A stretch of 64,000 bases of DNA, taken from the NCBI RefSeq assembly GCF_009857475.1, contig NZ_WWCJ01000014.1, positions 62,001 through 126,000 of the forward strand, given 5' to 3'. The notes under the pieces were generated by a model. It saw only the letters and a list, made by a program, of their open reading frames with translations, was not told the DNA's origin and did not search any database. The DNA comes from Pseudoduganella guangdongensis (GTDB lineage Bacteria; Pseudomonadota; Gammaproteobacteria; Burkholderiales; Burkholderiaceae_D). The translations under genes and the position numbers were made by a program. Shown here piece after piece: positions 53,821-62,426 of the stretch (positions within the stretch are counted from its first letter, which is position 1; each line of letters starts with the position of its first letter).

Positions 53821-55856
53821 CCCAGCCTCGTCAGAGAGCTGCGGCCGTCTTCAAGAGGCAGGATGAAACCTTTCAGGGCCCTCTCATCGCCAATGCCGGA
53901 CTTGCTATTTCTGTTGCTTCGGTTTTCTCTGGCGATCGATTGCCAATTTTCGAATGCGGTTTTGATGTCGCGCGCGGATCCACCCCCGCCCGTAACCTCG
54001 CCGCCGCTTAGCAGCCCCCAAACCCTCTGCCGCATATCGCGCGCGTGCGCTGCATCGCAGATGGAGATATTCAGCTCGCTATCAACCGCCATGCTGCGCT
54101 GATTCAGGTTGGCACTGCCCAACGTAAGGAACTCGTCGTTGACAATCATCAGCTTGGAGTGGATGTAGATTTCGCGGTAGCGCCATTTGCCGTTGTCGAA
54201 GCCACAGGCATTGAGCATGACGGTGGAGACTTTCAGTCCATATTCTTTTTCCAGGCGCAGCGCGCTGGGCTTGTCGGTGGCGTTGGCCTTCTGCACCACT
54301 TCCGGCAATTGGCGGGGCGCCGGCGCGGTGGTGCCGAAACCGCTCCTGACCTGGTGCGGCTTGCGCTCGTTTTCCTCCTTGATCCGTATGACTTGACCCG
54401 TCATGCGGTCTTGCTGGCCCAGCGTCGCCAGCGCATCGTAGGTGCGCGGAATCATCTGCTCGCGCTCCGGTACGGGCATGACGATGAACACGTACATGAC
54501 CGGAAGGTCCTCCGCTGTCTTGTTTTCCTTCTTCTTTTGCAGCCATTGCCGGACCGTGCTGCGCCGCTTCTCCAGCAGGAATTGCAACCACTCCTCGTAC
54601 TGGAAGTACTGGTTTTCTATATAGAGATAGCCGTGCGTTGTGGCTGCGGTCGCGGTTGCCAGGAAATAGGCTTCCTTGATCGTCTTGTCTGGTCCTTCTT
54701 CGGGTTGGGTTCGTACTATCTGTACGGTCGAATCGCCTGGTTCCGCCTTGCGTAGTAGAGCCGTTGGTGGATTAACGCGGGTTGACGCAGGGTGGGGCTC
54801 GCCGCCAGCGCGTGCCCATGCCGATGCAAAATTGTCATGCACGTCAATTAGCGCCCGTCCGGCGTCAATGCGGCAGGCATAGTCCTGGTACGGCTTCAAT
54901 GTGCGAAAGCCAGGATCGTCGCGTAAGGCTTGTACACATTCCTCCGCTTCCTTTTTCCCGCCGCGCTCCCGCCGAGGGTCCTCCAAAAGATGCTCGGTCG
55001 TGTCCCAATAGTCGGTGACAGAGTTCAACCCCATCACATAGCCGATTGCCTGCAGGCCGCCGTTGTGGGCATAGTCGATCAGGATCGTCTTCTGGTGATG
55101 CGAACCCAAATGCTCCAGTCCCATCGCTTCGAATTCCGCCGTCGATAGCCCTGCGGGGAGGTTCTTTTCGGTGGCGAGGCTCGCCTCGATGGCGCGGCGG
55201 TTGCCCGAGCGTGTGCGCAGCTCGATGCCTTCCAATTGGTTGCGCGCGGCTGCCTGGTACCAGCTATGGCAATATTCCGCGCGCGCCAATGCCGGGATAT
55301 CGCGCGCCGGTACGGGAAAATCCTCGTAGCGGTAGCGCAAGTAGCCGGCCAGGTGGAAAGGGGCGCGCTTGATACCTGCCAGCAGCGCCATGCTGTGTGC
55401 GGCACTGATCTCGTCAGCGCCTTGCTGGTCGCGGCGGCAGTACCACGGCGTCAGGTCATGGGAGTAGCCTGGCATATTGCGGGCAAATATGCAGCCCAGC
55501 GTGTCGTACCAGACCAGCAGCCTGATTTTGACGCCGCGCTGCCCGGCCCGGATCAGTGCATCACCCAACGTCGGGCCGCGCGGCCAGTCGGCAGCCCGCG
55601 TTCGGCTTAGTTCCATGCCGGGATCAAATCCCCAGCAGCACAAGTCGATGCTGGCTTCGGCATCGCCAATGCGGGCCAGGATGTCGTTGAAGGCTTGCTG
55701 GCCGCAGATGAAGAATTGCAGCTTGTTGTTGTGCGAAATCGGATGGGTCGCGATGCTCTTCCGGTTGCGCAGCTCGAGCTGCCATTGCAAGGTGAAGACT
55801 GAGGTGCGCTTCACCTCATCGATGTGGGTCGTCTCGGTACGATGCAGCTGGTCCAT
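53817..55856 (-). CDS. Phospholipase D-family T6SS effector (Tle5-like)
   Basis: A 679-residue protein without signal peptide. Two HxKxxxxD catalytic motifs are present: H254-Q-K256...D261 (HHQKTILID) and H566-S-K568...D574 (HSKLMIVND), the latter followed by GSANLNQRS. Size, no signal and an overlapping downstream immunity-like gene fit Tle5 lipases delivered by type VI secretion to degrade phosphatidylethanolamine of rivals. No VgrG, PAAR or T6SS structural gene is in the window, so delivery is inferred. A housekeeping PLD enzyme is the alternative, less likely given the partner gene. Confidence 0.82.
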   Translation of the reverse strand: MDQLHRTETTHIDEVKRTSVFTLQWQLELRNRKSIATHPISHNNKLQFFICGQQAFNDILARIGDAEASIDLCCWGFDPGMELSRTRAADWPRGPTLGDALIRAGQRGVKIRLLVWYDTLGCIFARNMPGYSHDLTPWYCRRDQQGADEISAAHSMALLAGIKRAPFHLAGYLRYRYEDFPVPARDIPALARAEYCHSWYQAAARNQLEGIELRTRSGNRRAIEASLATEKNLPAGLSTAEFEAMGLEHLGSHHQKTILIDYAHNGGLQAIGYVMGLNSVTDYWDTTEHLLEDPRRERGGKKEAEECVQALRDDPGFRTLKPYQDYACRIDAGRALIDVHDNFASAWARAGGEPHPASTRVNPPTALLRKAEPGDSTVQIVRTQPEEGPDKTIKEAYFLATATAATTHGYLYIENQYFQYEEWLQFLLEKRRSTVRQWLQKKKENKTAEDLPVMYVFIVMPVPEREQMIPRTYDALATLGQQDRMTGQVIRIKEENERKPHQVRSGFGTTAPAPRQLPEVVQKANATDKPSALRLEKEYGLKVSTVMLNACGFDNGKWRYREIYIHSKLMIVNDEFLTLGSANLNQRSMAVDSELNISICDAAHARDMRQRVWGLLSGGEVTGGGGSARDIKTAFENWQSIARENRSNRNSKSGIGDERALKGFILPLEDGRSSLTRLG

Positions 55857-55939
55857 AGGGCACCCCTGGGAAACGTCAGGAATGCCTATTGTTCACGTCT
55901 GGCGTAGCAGGTATTTGCGATGGCGCAAGCTTGCGTTTG

Positions 55940-57145
55940 TTAGTCCCCGCCGCTGGGGGCCGCTGCCGCAGGCTGGCTGGCGGCGACGTCTTGCACCATT
56001 CTTTCGGAGTAGACCGCGCCCTTTGCTTCGGTCGCCTCCATCAAGCCGCGCCACAGCGGCACGATGGCCACGCCCAGTTGGTCAAAGCGCGCCAGGCCGC
56101 AAGCGTAAATGCCGTTATAGCTTTCTACCGATTTACCCAGCTTTTCGCAGGCCGCCGTCTGTGCCGCCCGATAGGCGTTGACCGATTCGGCGCTTGCTGC
56201 ACCCGTCTGCAGAAGGGCATCAAGCGCCATGGCCTCCGCACCGCCCTCGTGAATCCACGGGTCTTTCTCGCCTACCCCGCCCCGCGCGGTATTGAGTTGC
56301 CAGATATGCGCCATCTCATGCGCCACCAGCCGCGCCAGCATCTCGCGCTTTTTCGGGTGGTCGCCGGCCAGTTGCGCGCCGGAGAAATGGTAGGCCAGTT
56401 GCCCCAGCACCGCGCCACCATTCATTGACAGGCCGGGCTTCTCGTCGCTGCCGATCGACACCGTGATGAACAGCTCCTCCTTCAGCGGGCGCTGGTACGC
56501 CTTCTCATAGTATTGCGCGACTTTGGCGCCCGTATCGAGTACGGTTTCGCGCGCCCACTCCGGTGTCTTAGGATCGACCAGTACCTTTACGGCTCCTGCC
56601 CGCACCGCCTGCGCCGGGCCGAAATACGCGTAGCCGCGCTCGCCACCCGGATGCTGCCTGTTCTGCGGCGGAGCAATCACATTCTCTTGCGACAGGCCGG
56701 CCAGGCGGATGTCGGCGCGCATCTCGTGCTCCCGCTTCGCGCGCAGCACGTCGCCTTGCAAGTGGCCAAGGAAGAGCAGGGTGCCGCCGTCGCTGAAGCG
56801 GTTGAAGGGCGCATAGGCTTTGGGTGGCCGTCCGTCGTATGACGTGATGTCGATGCTGGCCGACTTGAACGGCTTGCCGTGCGCCGAGATCACGTCAAAT
56901 TCGGCGCCGGGCTGCAGTTTCATGCCCGGTGTGCGCACCCTCCAAGCCTGCTGCCGGTAGTCCGCAACAGCTGGCAGCTTGATGGCGCTTACCGCCTGCG
57001 CGAAACGGTACTCCACGCGCCAGGTCTCAGCGTCCACATGACGCACCGCGATCGTTGCCGCCAAGCCGGGGAGCTCCCCGGCTTGGGCATACAGCGCAAA
57101 GCAAGCTAGGAGGAGGGCGGCATTCAGGGTAGGCAGGCGGCGCAT
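55940..57145 (-). CDS. Secreted HExxH metallopeptidase-like protein
   Basis: A 401-residue protein with a signal peptide (MRRLPTLNAALLLACFALYAQAG). Residues about 275-310 contain HEMAHIWQLN followed by WIHEGGAEAMA, the gluzincin pattern of HExxH and a downstream Glu ligand (as in M1/M61-type peptidases), so it is probably a zinc peptidase acting in the periplasm. The N-terminal half looks like an Ig/beta domain. There is no clear ribosome binding site. It is a single gene with no link I can prove to the effector pair before it. Confidence 0.7.
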   Translation of the reverse strand: MRRLPTLNAALLLACFALYAQAGELPGLAATIAVRHVDAETWRVEYRFAQAVSAIKLPAVADYRQQAWRVRTPGMKLQPGAEFDVISAHGKPFKSASIDITSYDGRPPKAYAPFNRFSDGGTLLFLGHLQGDVLRAKREHEMRADIRLAGLSQENVIAPPQNRQHPGGERGYAYFGPAQAVRAGAVKVLVDPKTPEWARETVLDTGAKVAQYYEKAYQRPLKEELFITVSIGSDEKPGLSMNGGAVLGQLAYHFSGAQLAGDHPKKREMLARLVAHEMAHIWQLNTARGGVGEKDPWIHEGGAEAMALDALLQTGAASAESVNAYRAAQTAACEKLGKSVESYNGIYACGLARFDQLGVAIVPLWRGLMEATEAKGAVYSERMVQDVAASQPAAAAPSGGD

Positions 57146-57476
57146 AGAAGGAACGATGGAAATAGTAATAATGCAACTATATTACCGCGATACTTAGACG
57201 AATCACAGTCCGTCGCCGAAACACGACCTCAGCCGCTGTTTCACCGTTCTGATGGCAATCGCGGGCAGAGGTCATTCGTGCCATCGAAGTGGCGCGCGCC
57301 TAGCGAAGCCGATCTGTCCCGCCGTACCGCGCAGTTGTTGCGAACCTGCTTTCCGGCGCAAGCAACGACACTGGACCTTATGTCAGCAATCTGGATTATT
57401 GGCGCATGAACCTGCGCGACGTGCTAGGCAGGGCGCGCCAATGGCGCCCCGCCTAGCCGGCTGGATGCAGTCGATC
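57146..57476. other. Gap with a hairpin and a possible gene remnant
   Basis: This 331-bp gap has no convincing gene. A strong hairpin with arms CTAGGCAGGGCGC and its complement (57424-57456, one mismatch) lies downstream of ttcA on the minus strand, but it lacks a T-run. On the plus strand a stretch of 50 sense codons (57304-57456, ending ...NLRDVLGRARQWRPA) follows a stop codon and has no start or ribosome binding site. It reads like the tail of a decayed gene, though chance cannot be excluded. An A/T-rich stretch at 57150-57185 may hold the promoter of the metallopeptidase gene. Confidence 0.4.
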
Positions 57477-58382
57477 TCAGAGCGACTGCAGCGGGATCAC
57501 GCCCGGCACGGTGGCCGGGGTGGAGCAAGGCTCTTCATCGAAGGCGATATCGCCCAGCGGGTTGGCGATGCCGTCGGTCTTGATGTCCTTGAAGCCGAAC
57601 AGGTCGCGGTCCATCAGGTGCGAGGGCACCACGGTGGACAGGGCGGAGAAGGTGTTCTCCACGCGGCCCGGGTTCTTCTTCTCCCAGTCGCGCAGCATGG
57701 CCTTGATCTGCTTGCGCTGCAGGTTCTCCTGCGAGCCGCACAGGTCGCACGGGATGATCGGGAATTTCTTCACCTCGGCATAGCGCTCGGTATCCTCTTC
57801 CTTCACGTAGGCCAGCGGGCGGATCACCATATGCTTGCCGTCGTCCGACACCAGCTTGGCCGGCATGCCTTTGAGCTTCCCGCCGAAGAACATGTTCAGG
57901 AAGAAGGTCTCGAGGATGTCGTCGCGGTGGTGGCCCAGGGCGATCTTGTTGCAGCCCAGTTCATCGGCCACGCGGTACAGGATGCCGCGGCGCAGGCGCG
58001 AGCACAGGGAGCAGGTGGTCTTGCCTTCCGGGATCAGGCGCTTGACGATGGAGTAAGTGTCCTGGTTCTCGATATGGAACGGGATGCCCAGCTTTTCCAG
58101 GTAGGCCGGCAGGATGTCGGCCGGGAAGTTCGGCTGCTTCTGGTCCAGGTTGACGGCCACGATCTCGAAGTTGATCGGCGCGCGCTCGCGCAGGGTCATC
58201 AAAATATCCAGCAGCGCGTACGAGTCCTTGCCGCCCGACAGGCACACCATCACTTTGTCGCCGTCTTCGATCATATTAAAGTCGCCGATGGCCTGGCCCA
58301 CCAGGCGGCACAGGCGCTTGTGCAGCTTGTTGTTCTCGTAGGCGAGCTTGTCTTCGGCCTTGGTTTCCACTACTGCGTTCAT
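57477..58382 (-). CDS. ttcA: tRNA 2-thiocytidine(32) synthetase
   Basis: A 301-residue ATP-dependent, iron-sulfur enzyme that thiolates cytidine 32 of certain tRNAs. The PP-loop SGGKDS (about residue 50) and two CxxC pairs (CSLC near 123 and CDLC near 214) match TtcA. I start at ATG 58382, which overlaps the folB stop (ATGA) and has AAGGAAG upstream. It is the last gene of the minus-strand folM-like/folB/ttcA run. Confidence 0.96.
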   Translation of the reverse strand: MNAVVETKAEDKLAYENNKLHKRLCRLVGQAIGDFNMIEDGDKVMVCLSGGKDSYALLDILMTLRERAPINFEIVAVNLDQKQPNFPADILPAYLEKLGIPFHIENQDTYSIVKRLIPEGKTTCSLCSRLRRGILYRVADELGCNKIALGHHRDDILETFFLNMFFGGKLKGMPAKLVSDDGKHMVIRPLAYVKEEDTERYAEVKKFPIIPCDLCGSQENLQRKQIKAMLRDWEKKNPGRVENTFSALSTVVPSHLMDRDLFGFKDIKTDGIANPLGDIAFDEEPCSTPATVPGVIPLQSL

Positions 58383-58777
58383 GCTGCTTCCTTGATCTTG
58401 AATACTTCCACGCCAACGCCCTCGCAATCCGGGTACACATCAGGCTTCATGGTCGATACGCATGCCGCGCGCACTTTCGGGTGTGCCAGCATGGCTTGCA
58501 CCACGTCGTCCACCAGGGTTTCCTGCAGGTGCACGTGGCCTTCGGCCATGCGGCGCGCGATGGTCTCGCGCATGAAGTCGTAATCGACCACTTCGTGCAG
58601 TTCGTCGGCTTTCGGGGTCGAGAACGCGAGCGGGATGAACAGGTCAACGTTGATCAGGACGCGCTGCTCGCCCTTCTTTTCGAAATCGTGCACGCCGATA
58701 TTAATCAGCACTTCGTAGTTGCGCAGGAACAGCCGGCGGCAGTCTTGCAGTTGCGGGTGGATCAGGGCGGACAGCAT
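58379..58777 (-). CDS. folB: Dihydroneopterin aldolase
   Basis: A 132-residue folate-biosynthesis enzyme cleaving dihydroneopterin to 6-hydroxymethyl-dihydropterin and glycolaldehyde. Family blocks are visible: [27 protein letters not shown] and the [11 protein letters not shown] / [10 protein letters not shown] segments that form the active site. It overlaps ttcA by 4 bp and sits 23 bp after the SDR gene, which has the FolM-type motif, making a small pterin unit. Confidence 0.93.
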   Translation of the reverse strand: MLSALIHPQLQDCRRLFLRNYEVLINIGVHDFEKKGEQRVLINVDLFIPLAFSTPKADELHEVVDYDFMRETIARRMAEGHVHLQETLVDDVVQAMLAHPKVRAACVSTMKPDVYPDCEGVGVEVFKIKEAA

Positions 58778-58800
58778 AGTGCTAGAACTTTCAATGAAGA

Positions 58801-59595
58801 TTATTTTGTCAGGAACATCACATCGCGCGGCGAGGGCAGCAAGTGCTGGCCGCCATCGACCAGCAAGGTGGTGCCGGTCATGGCCCGCGCGCTCGCCGCA
58901 TACACCACGGCGGCGGCAATGTCCTCGGGAGTGCTGGAACGGCCCAGCGGCGTCTTGGTATGCGCCTTGGCGAAGCCTTCTTCGCTCTGGTCGCCGGACA
59001 CCATGGTGATGCCGGGCGCCACGCCCACTACCCGGACTTTCGGCGCCAGCGACTGCGCCAGCATCGTGTTGGCCGCCTGCAGCGCCGCCTTGGACAGGGT
59101 ATAGGACAGGAAATCAGGGTTGAGATTATAAAGCTTCTGGTCCAGCAGGTTCACCACCACGGCCTGGCCGCCGTCCGGCGTCGCGTCGTACAGCGCGCGC
59201 GCCAGCTGGATCGGGGCCGCCACGTTGGTGTGCATATGGGCGTCCAGGCGGGCGTGGCTGAAATTCAGGTCGCTGTCGTAATCGAACAGGGAAGCGTTGT
59301 TCACCACGCAGTCCACCCGCTCCAGCGCCTTCCGCGCCGCCGGCAGCAGGGCGCGCACGGCCTCCTCGTCGGCCAGGTCGCATTGCAGGGTGATGGCGCG
59401 CCGGCCCAGGGCGGCGATGGCTCGCGCCACGTCGCGCGCCTCGTCGTGCGAATGGCGGTAATGGACGGCGATATCCCAGCCGGCACGCGCCAGGCCGAGC
59501 GCGATTTCGCGTCCCAGGCGGCGGCCGGCGCCGGTGACCAGCGCGACCGGGGCAGTGCCGGGCGCGGAAGGCGTGGAGGGCGTCGGAGTTGTCAT
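58801..59595 (-). CDS. SDR oxidoreductase, FolM/pteridine reductase-like
   Basis: A 264-residue short-chain dehydrogenase. The cofactor loop is TGAGRRLG, which fits TGxxxRxG, the pattern of pteridine reductases (NADPH-dependent) and not the usual TGxxxGxG. NNAS and the catalytic YTLSK (S-Y-K triad) follow. Next to folB, a dihydromonapterin or dihydrofolate reductase role is likely. The start is ATG 59595; the longer upstream frame is antisense to the neighbouring gene's promoter region. Confidence 0.87.
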   Translation of the reverse strand: MTTPTPSTPSAPGTAPVALVTGAGRRLGREIALGLARAGWDIAVHYRHSHDEARDVARAIAALGRRAITLQCDLADEEAVRALLPAARKALERVDCVVNNASLFDYDSDLNFSHARLDAHMHTNVAAPIQLARALYDATPDGGQAVVVNLLDQKLYNLNPDFLSYTLSKAALQAANTMLAQSLAPKVRVVGVAPGITMVSGDQSEEGFAKAHTKTPLGRSSTPEDIAAAVVYAASARAMTGTTLLVDGGQHLLPSPRDVMFLTK

Positions 59596-59654
59596 AGTCG
59601 TAGTCAAATTGAGCAAAATGGCGCCGGGCAGCGCTGAACCGCTACAATGCCGGC

Positions 59655-60827
59655 ATGTCTTTACCAGCACCTTCTCCCGACGCGCTGGCCGCGTCCCACG
59701 CCTTGCAGCGCCTGATTGCCGACGACATTCACCGTCAGGGCGGCGCCATTCCATTCTCCCGCTTCATGGAGCTGGCGCTGTACGCGCCGGGCCTGGGTTA
59801 CTACAGCGGCGGTGCCGCCAAGCTGGGCAAAGATGGCGATTTTACAACTGCGCCCGAGCTGAGCGCCCTGTTCGGGCAAACACTGGCGCATGTCGCAGCC
59901 GCTATTATGGACCAAAGCGCCCCGCACATCCTCGAATTCGGGGCCGGCACGGGCAAGCTGGCCAAGGATATCCTGACCGAGCTGGCCGCTGCCGGGGTGG
60001 CGCTGGAGAGCTATTCCATCGTCGAATTATCGGGCGAACTGCGCGCGCGCCAGCAGGAGCTGCTGCGCGATTTCCCGCAAGTGCGCTGGCTGGATGCGCT
60101 GCCGGAATCGTTTGAAGGCGCGGTGTTCGGCAACGAAGTGCTGGATGCGATGCCGGTCGATGTGGTGACCAAGACCGAAGCCGGCTGGGAGCCGCTGCAC
60201 GTGGCGGCCCAGGCCGACGCGGCGGGCGGCGCGCATTTTGCCTGGCTGCCGGCCGGCCCGGCCGCCGCCGGTTCCGCGCTGGCGGCGCAAGTGGCGCGCC
60301 AGGTGCCGGATGCCGGCGAACTGCCGGTCGGCTATGTGACCGAAGTGCACGGCGCCGGCTGCGGCTTCATGGCCACCCTGGCCGCCATGCTGGCCAAGGG
60401 CAAGGGCGCCGCCTTCCTGTTCGACTACGGCTTCCCGGCGCGCGAGTACTACCTGGCCGACCGCGCGACCGGCACCCTGATGTGCCACTACCGCCATCAC
60501 GCCCACCCGGAACCGTTCTACCTGCCCGGCCTGCAGGACATCACGGCCCACGTCGACTTCACCGCCATGGCGCTGGCGGCGCAGGACGCCGGCGCCGACG
60601 TGCTGGCCTACAACAGCCAGGCCGGTTTCCTGATCGGCGCCGGGATCGGCGAACTGATGCAGCGTTTCGACCCGGCCGACGCCCTGCAATACCTGCCGCA
60701 CGCCAGCGCGCTACAGAAATTGCTTTCTCCCGCCGAAATGGGAGAATTGTTCAAAGTGCTGGCGATTGGCCACGGCATCGAGCTGCCGCCGCAGCTATTG
60801 GCTAGCGACCGCAGCCACCGTTTGTAA
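59655..60827 (+). CDS. MidA-family SAM-dependent methyltransferase
   Basis: A 390-residue class I methyltransferase. The N-terminus has IPFSRFMELALYAPGLGYYSGG, a signature of the MidA/NDUFAF7 family; the SAM-binding loop is ILEFGAGTGKLAKDIL (about residues 93-108), followed by FGNEVLDAMPVDVV. The eukaryotic relatives methylate an arginine of complex I; the bacterial substrate is unknown. It is divergent from the SDR gene with 59 bp between starts, and it ends 12 bp before the J-domain gene. Confidence 0.92.
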   Translation: MSLPAPSPDALAASHALQRLIADDIHRQGGAIPFSRFMELALYAPGLGYYSGGAAKLGKDGDFTTAPELSALFGQTLAHVAAAIMDQSAPHILEFGAGTGKLAKDILTELAAAGVALESYSIVELSGELRARQQELLRDFPQVRWLDALPESFEGAVFGNEVLDAMPVDVVTKTEAGWEPLHVAAQADAAGGAHFAWLPAGPAAAGSALAAQVARQVPDAGELPVGYVTEVHGAGCGFMATLAAMLAKGKGAAFLFDYGFPAREYYLADRATGTLMCHYRHHAHPEPFYLPGLQDITAHVDFTAMALAAQDAGADVLAYNSQAGFLIGAGIGELMQRFDPADALQYLPHASALQKLLSPAEMGELFKVLAIGHGIELPPQLLASDRSHRL

Positions 60828-60839
60828 TATGATTGAGCG

Positions 60840-61778
60840 ATGGGAAAGATACATACTCACTATGACAACCTTAAAGTGGCACGTGGCGCGCCGCAGGAAG
60901 TCATACGTGCTGCCTATAAGGCACTGAGCCAGAAATATCATCCTGATAAGAATCCGGGGGATGAAAAGGCGGCGCGCATCATGGCGATCGTCAACACGGC
61001 CTATGGCACCTTGTCCGATCCGCAACGGCGCAAGGAGCACGACGAGTGGATCACCCAGGAAGAATGGGAAATCGAATGGCTGGAAAGCACCAAGCACGAG
61101 CCGGCGCATGCCGAGCCCGGCTGGTCCGACCAGCTTGACCTGCCGCGCCGGCGCCGGGTGTTGACCTCCTGGCGTTTCTGGGGCACGGTGGGCGGCGCCG
61201 CCGCCGCCGGCTGGCTGGGCGGCGTGCTGACGGTGGCCGAACCGCGCGCCATGTCCAGCGTCCTGGCCGGCGCCTGGGGCGGCAAGCCGCCCGCCGAGCT
61301 CACCGCCACCGCCGCCGCCACTCCCAAAATCCACCCGCCGCGCGTGGAAAAAGTCACCCCGGACGACGGCTGGGCCGTCGCCAAGCCGTATTCGCCCGAA
61401 CCCTCCGCCGTCGCCGCGCCGCCCGCCATCAAGGTCATGGCCCTGTCGCAGGTGGTGCTGCCGAGCGCCGCGGTCGACTGCGAAGCCGACGTCGCGCCGC
61501 CGGTGGCCCCGAACGGCGAGCCATGGCCGGCGCAATCCGGCTATGTCGAAGGTTTCCCGGTCGCCAACAAAGGCGAAGACATGCAGCTCACGCTGGACAA
61601 CAGCGCCAACGCCTCACCGGTCTTCATCAAGGTGTACGACCTGGAGCGCCGCTCCAATGTCCGCTACGCCTACGTGCAACCGCACGACAAGCTGGTGGTC
61701 GAACAGCTCTCCAACGGCAAATACGAAATCCGCTACCAAAACCTCAACCTCGCCGGCCAGGCCGGCTGCAAGAAGTAA
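60840..61778 (+). CDS. J-domain membrane protein
   Basis: A 312-residue protein. An N-terminal J domain (about residues 6-68) has the HPD motif in KYHPDKNPGD, so it should stimulate an Hsp70 (DnaK). One hydrophobic segment (about 110-132) anchors it, placing the Pro/Ala-rich linker and a C-terminal beta domain (LTLDNSANASPVFIKVYDLE, about 240-305) across the membrane. There is no Gly/Phe or zinc region, so it is not a classical DnaJ. The client is unknown. Confidence 0.85.
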   Translation: MGKIHTHYDNLKVARGAPQEVIRAAYKALSQKYHPDKNPGDEKAARIMAIVNTAYGTLSDPQRRKEHDEWITQEEWEIEWLESTKHEPAHAEPGWSDQLDLPRRRRVLTSWRFWGTVGGAAAAGWLGGVLTVAEPRAMSSVLAGAWGGKPPAELTATAAATPKIHPPRVEKVTPDDGWAVAKPYSPEPSAVAAPPAIKVMALSQVVLPSAAVDCEADVAPPVAPNGEPWPAQSGYVEGFPVANKGEDMQLTLDNSANASPVFIKVYDLERRSNVRYAYVQPHDKLVVEQLSNGKYEIRYQNLNLAGQAGCKK

Positions 61779-61793
61779 AACCGGTTTTCGCTT

Positions 61794-62282
61794 TTACTCG
61801 GCGCTGAGGGTTTCGCTCAGGCCCATGTCGGGGCTGGACATCAGGCGGTAGATGTCGACCAGGATCAGCATGCGCTGGTCGATCGTGCCCAGGCCGATCA
61901 TGTATTCGGAACTGAAGGCGGTGCCCATGTCGGGCGCGGGCTTGATCTGGTCCGGGGTCAGCGTGGTCACGTCGGAAACGGAGTCGACCACCATGCCGAC
62001 CACGCGGCCATTGATGTTCAGGATGATCACCACCGTGAACTGGTCGTACACCGGCTCGCCCAGCTTGAATTTGATGCGCATGTCCACCACCGGGATGATG
62101 ATGCCGCGCAGGTTGATCACGCCTTTGATGAAGTCGGGCGCGTTGGCGATGCGGGTCACCGCTTCGTAGCCGCGGATTTCCTGCACCTTCAAAATGTCGA
62201 TGCCGTATTCTTCCACGCCCAGCTTGAATGCCAGGAATTCCTTGCCTTGGCTGGCGTCTTCTTGCGCAGTTGTCACTTGCAT
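61794..62282 (-). CDS. cheW: Chemotaxis coupling protein CheW
   Basis: A 162-residue protein with the CheW fold blocks: [45 protein letters not shown] and [12 protein letters not shown]. It couples chemoreceptors to the CheA kinase. The start is ATG 62282 with AAAGGA on the minus strand; the longer frame adds 11 residues without support. It stands alone, convergent with the J-domain gene across a short palindrome (AAAACCGGTTTT, 61777-61788), and divergent from the response regulator gene. Confidence 0.95.
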   Translation of the reverse strand: MQVTTAQEDASQGKEFLAFKLGVEEYGIDILKVQEIRGYEAVTRIANAPDFIKGVINLRGIIIPVVDMRIKFKLGEPVYDQFTVVIILNINGRVVGMVVDSVSDVTTLTPDQIKPAPDMGTAFSSEYMIGLGTIDQRMLILVDIYRLMSSPDMGLSETLSAE

Positions 62283-62426
62283 GATTTTTCCTTTAGCAAA
62301 GGTCGGTGTTGTCAAAGCGTATCAGAGTGCAAAGCGATTTACGAGGGGGCAAGTTTTAATTGCGACGTAAGTCAAATCTGATTATGCTGGATGTAAAGAA
62401 TAGTCTATTTTAATCAAGGAGACTTC

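Noticed and set aside
57424-57456. Hairpin as an intrinsic terminator for ttcA
   Set aside because: The stem is strong, but no T-run follows it on the minus strand, so I describe it only as a hairpin.
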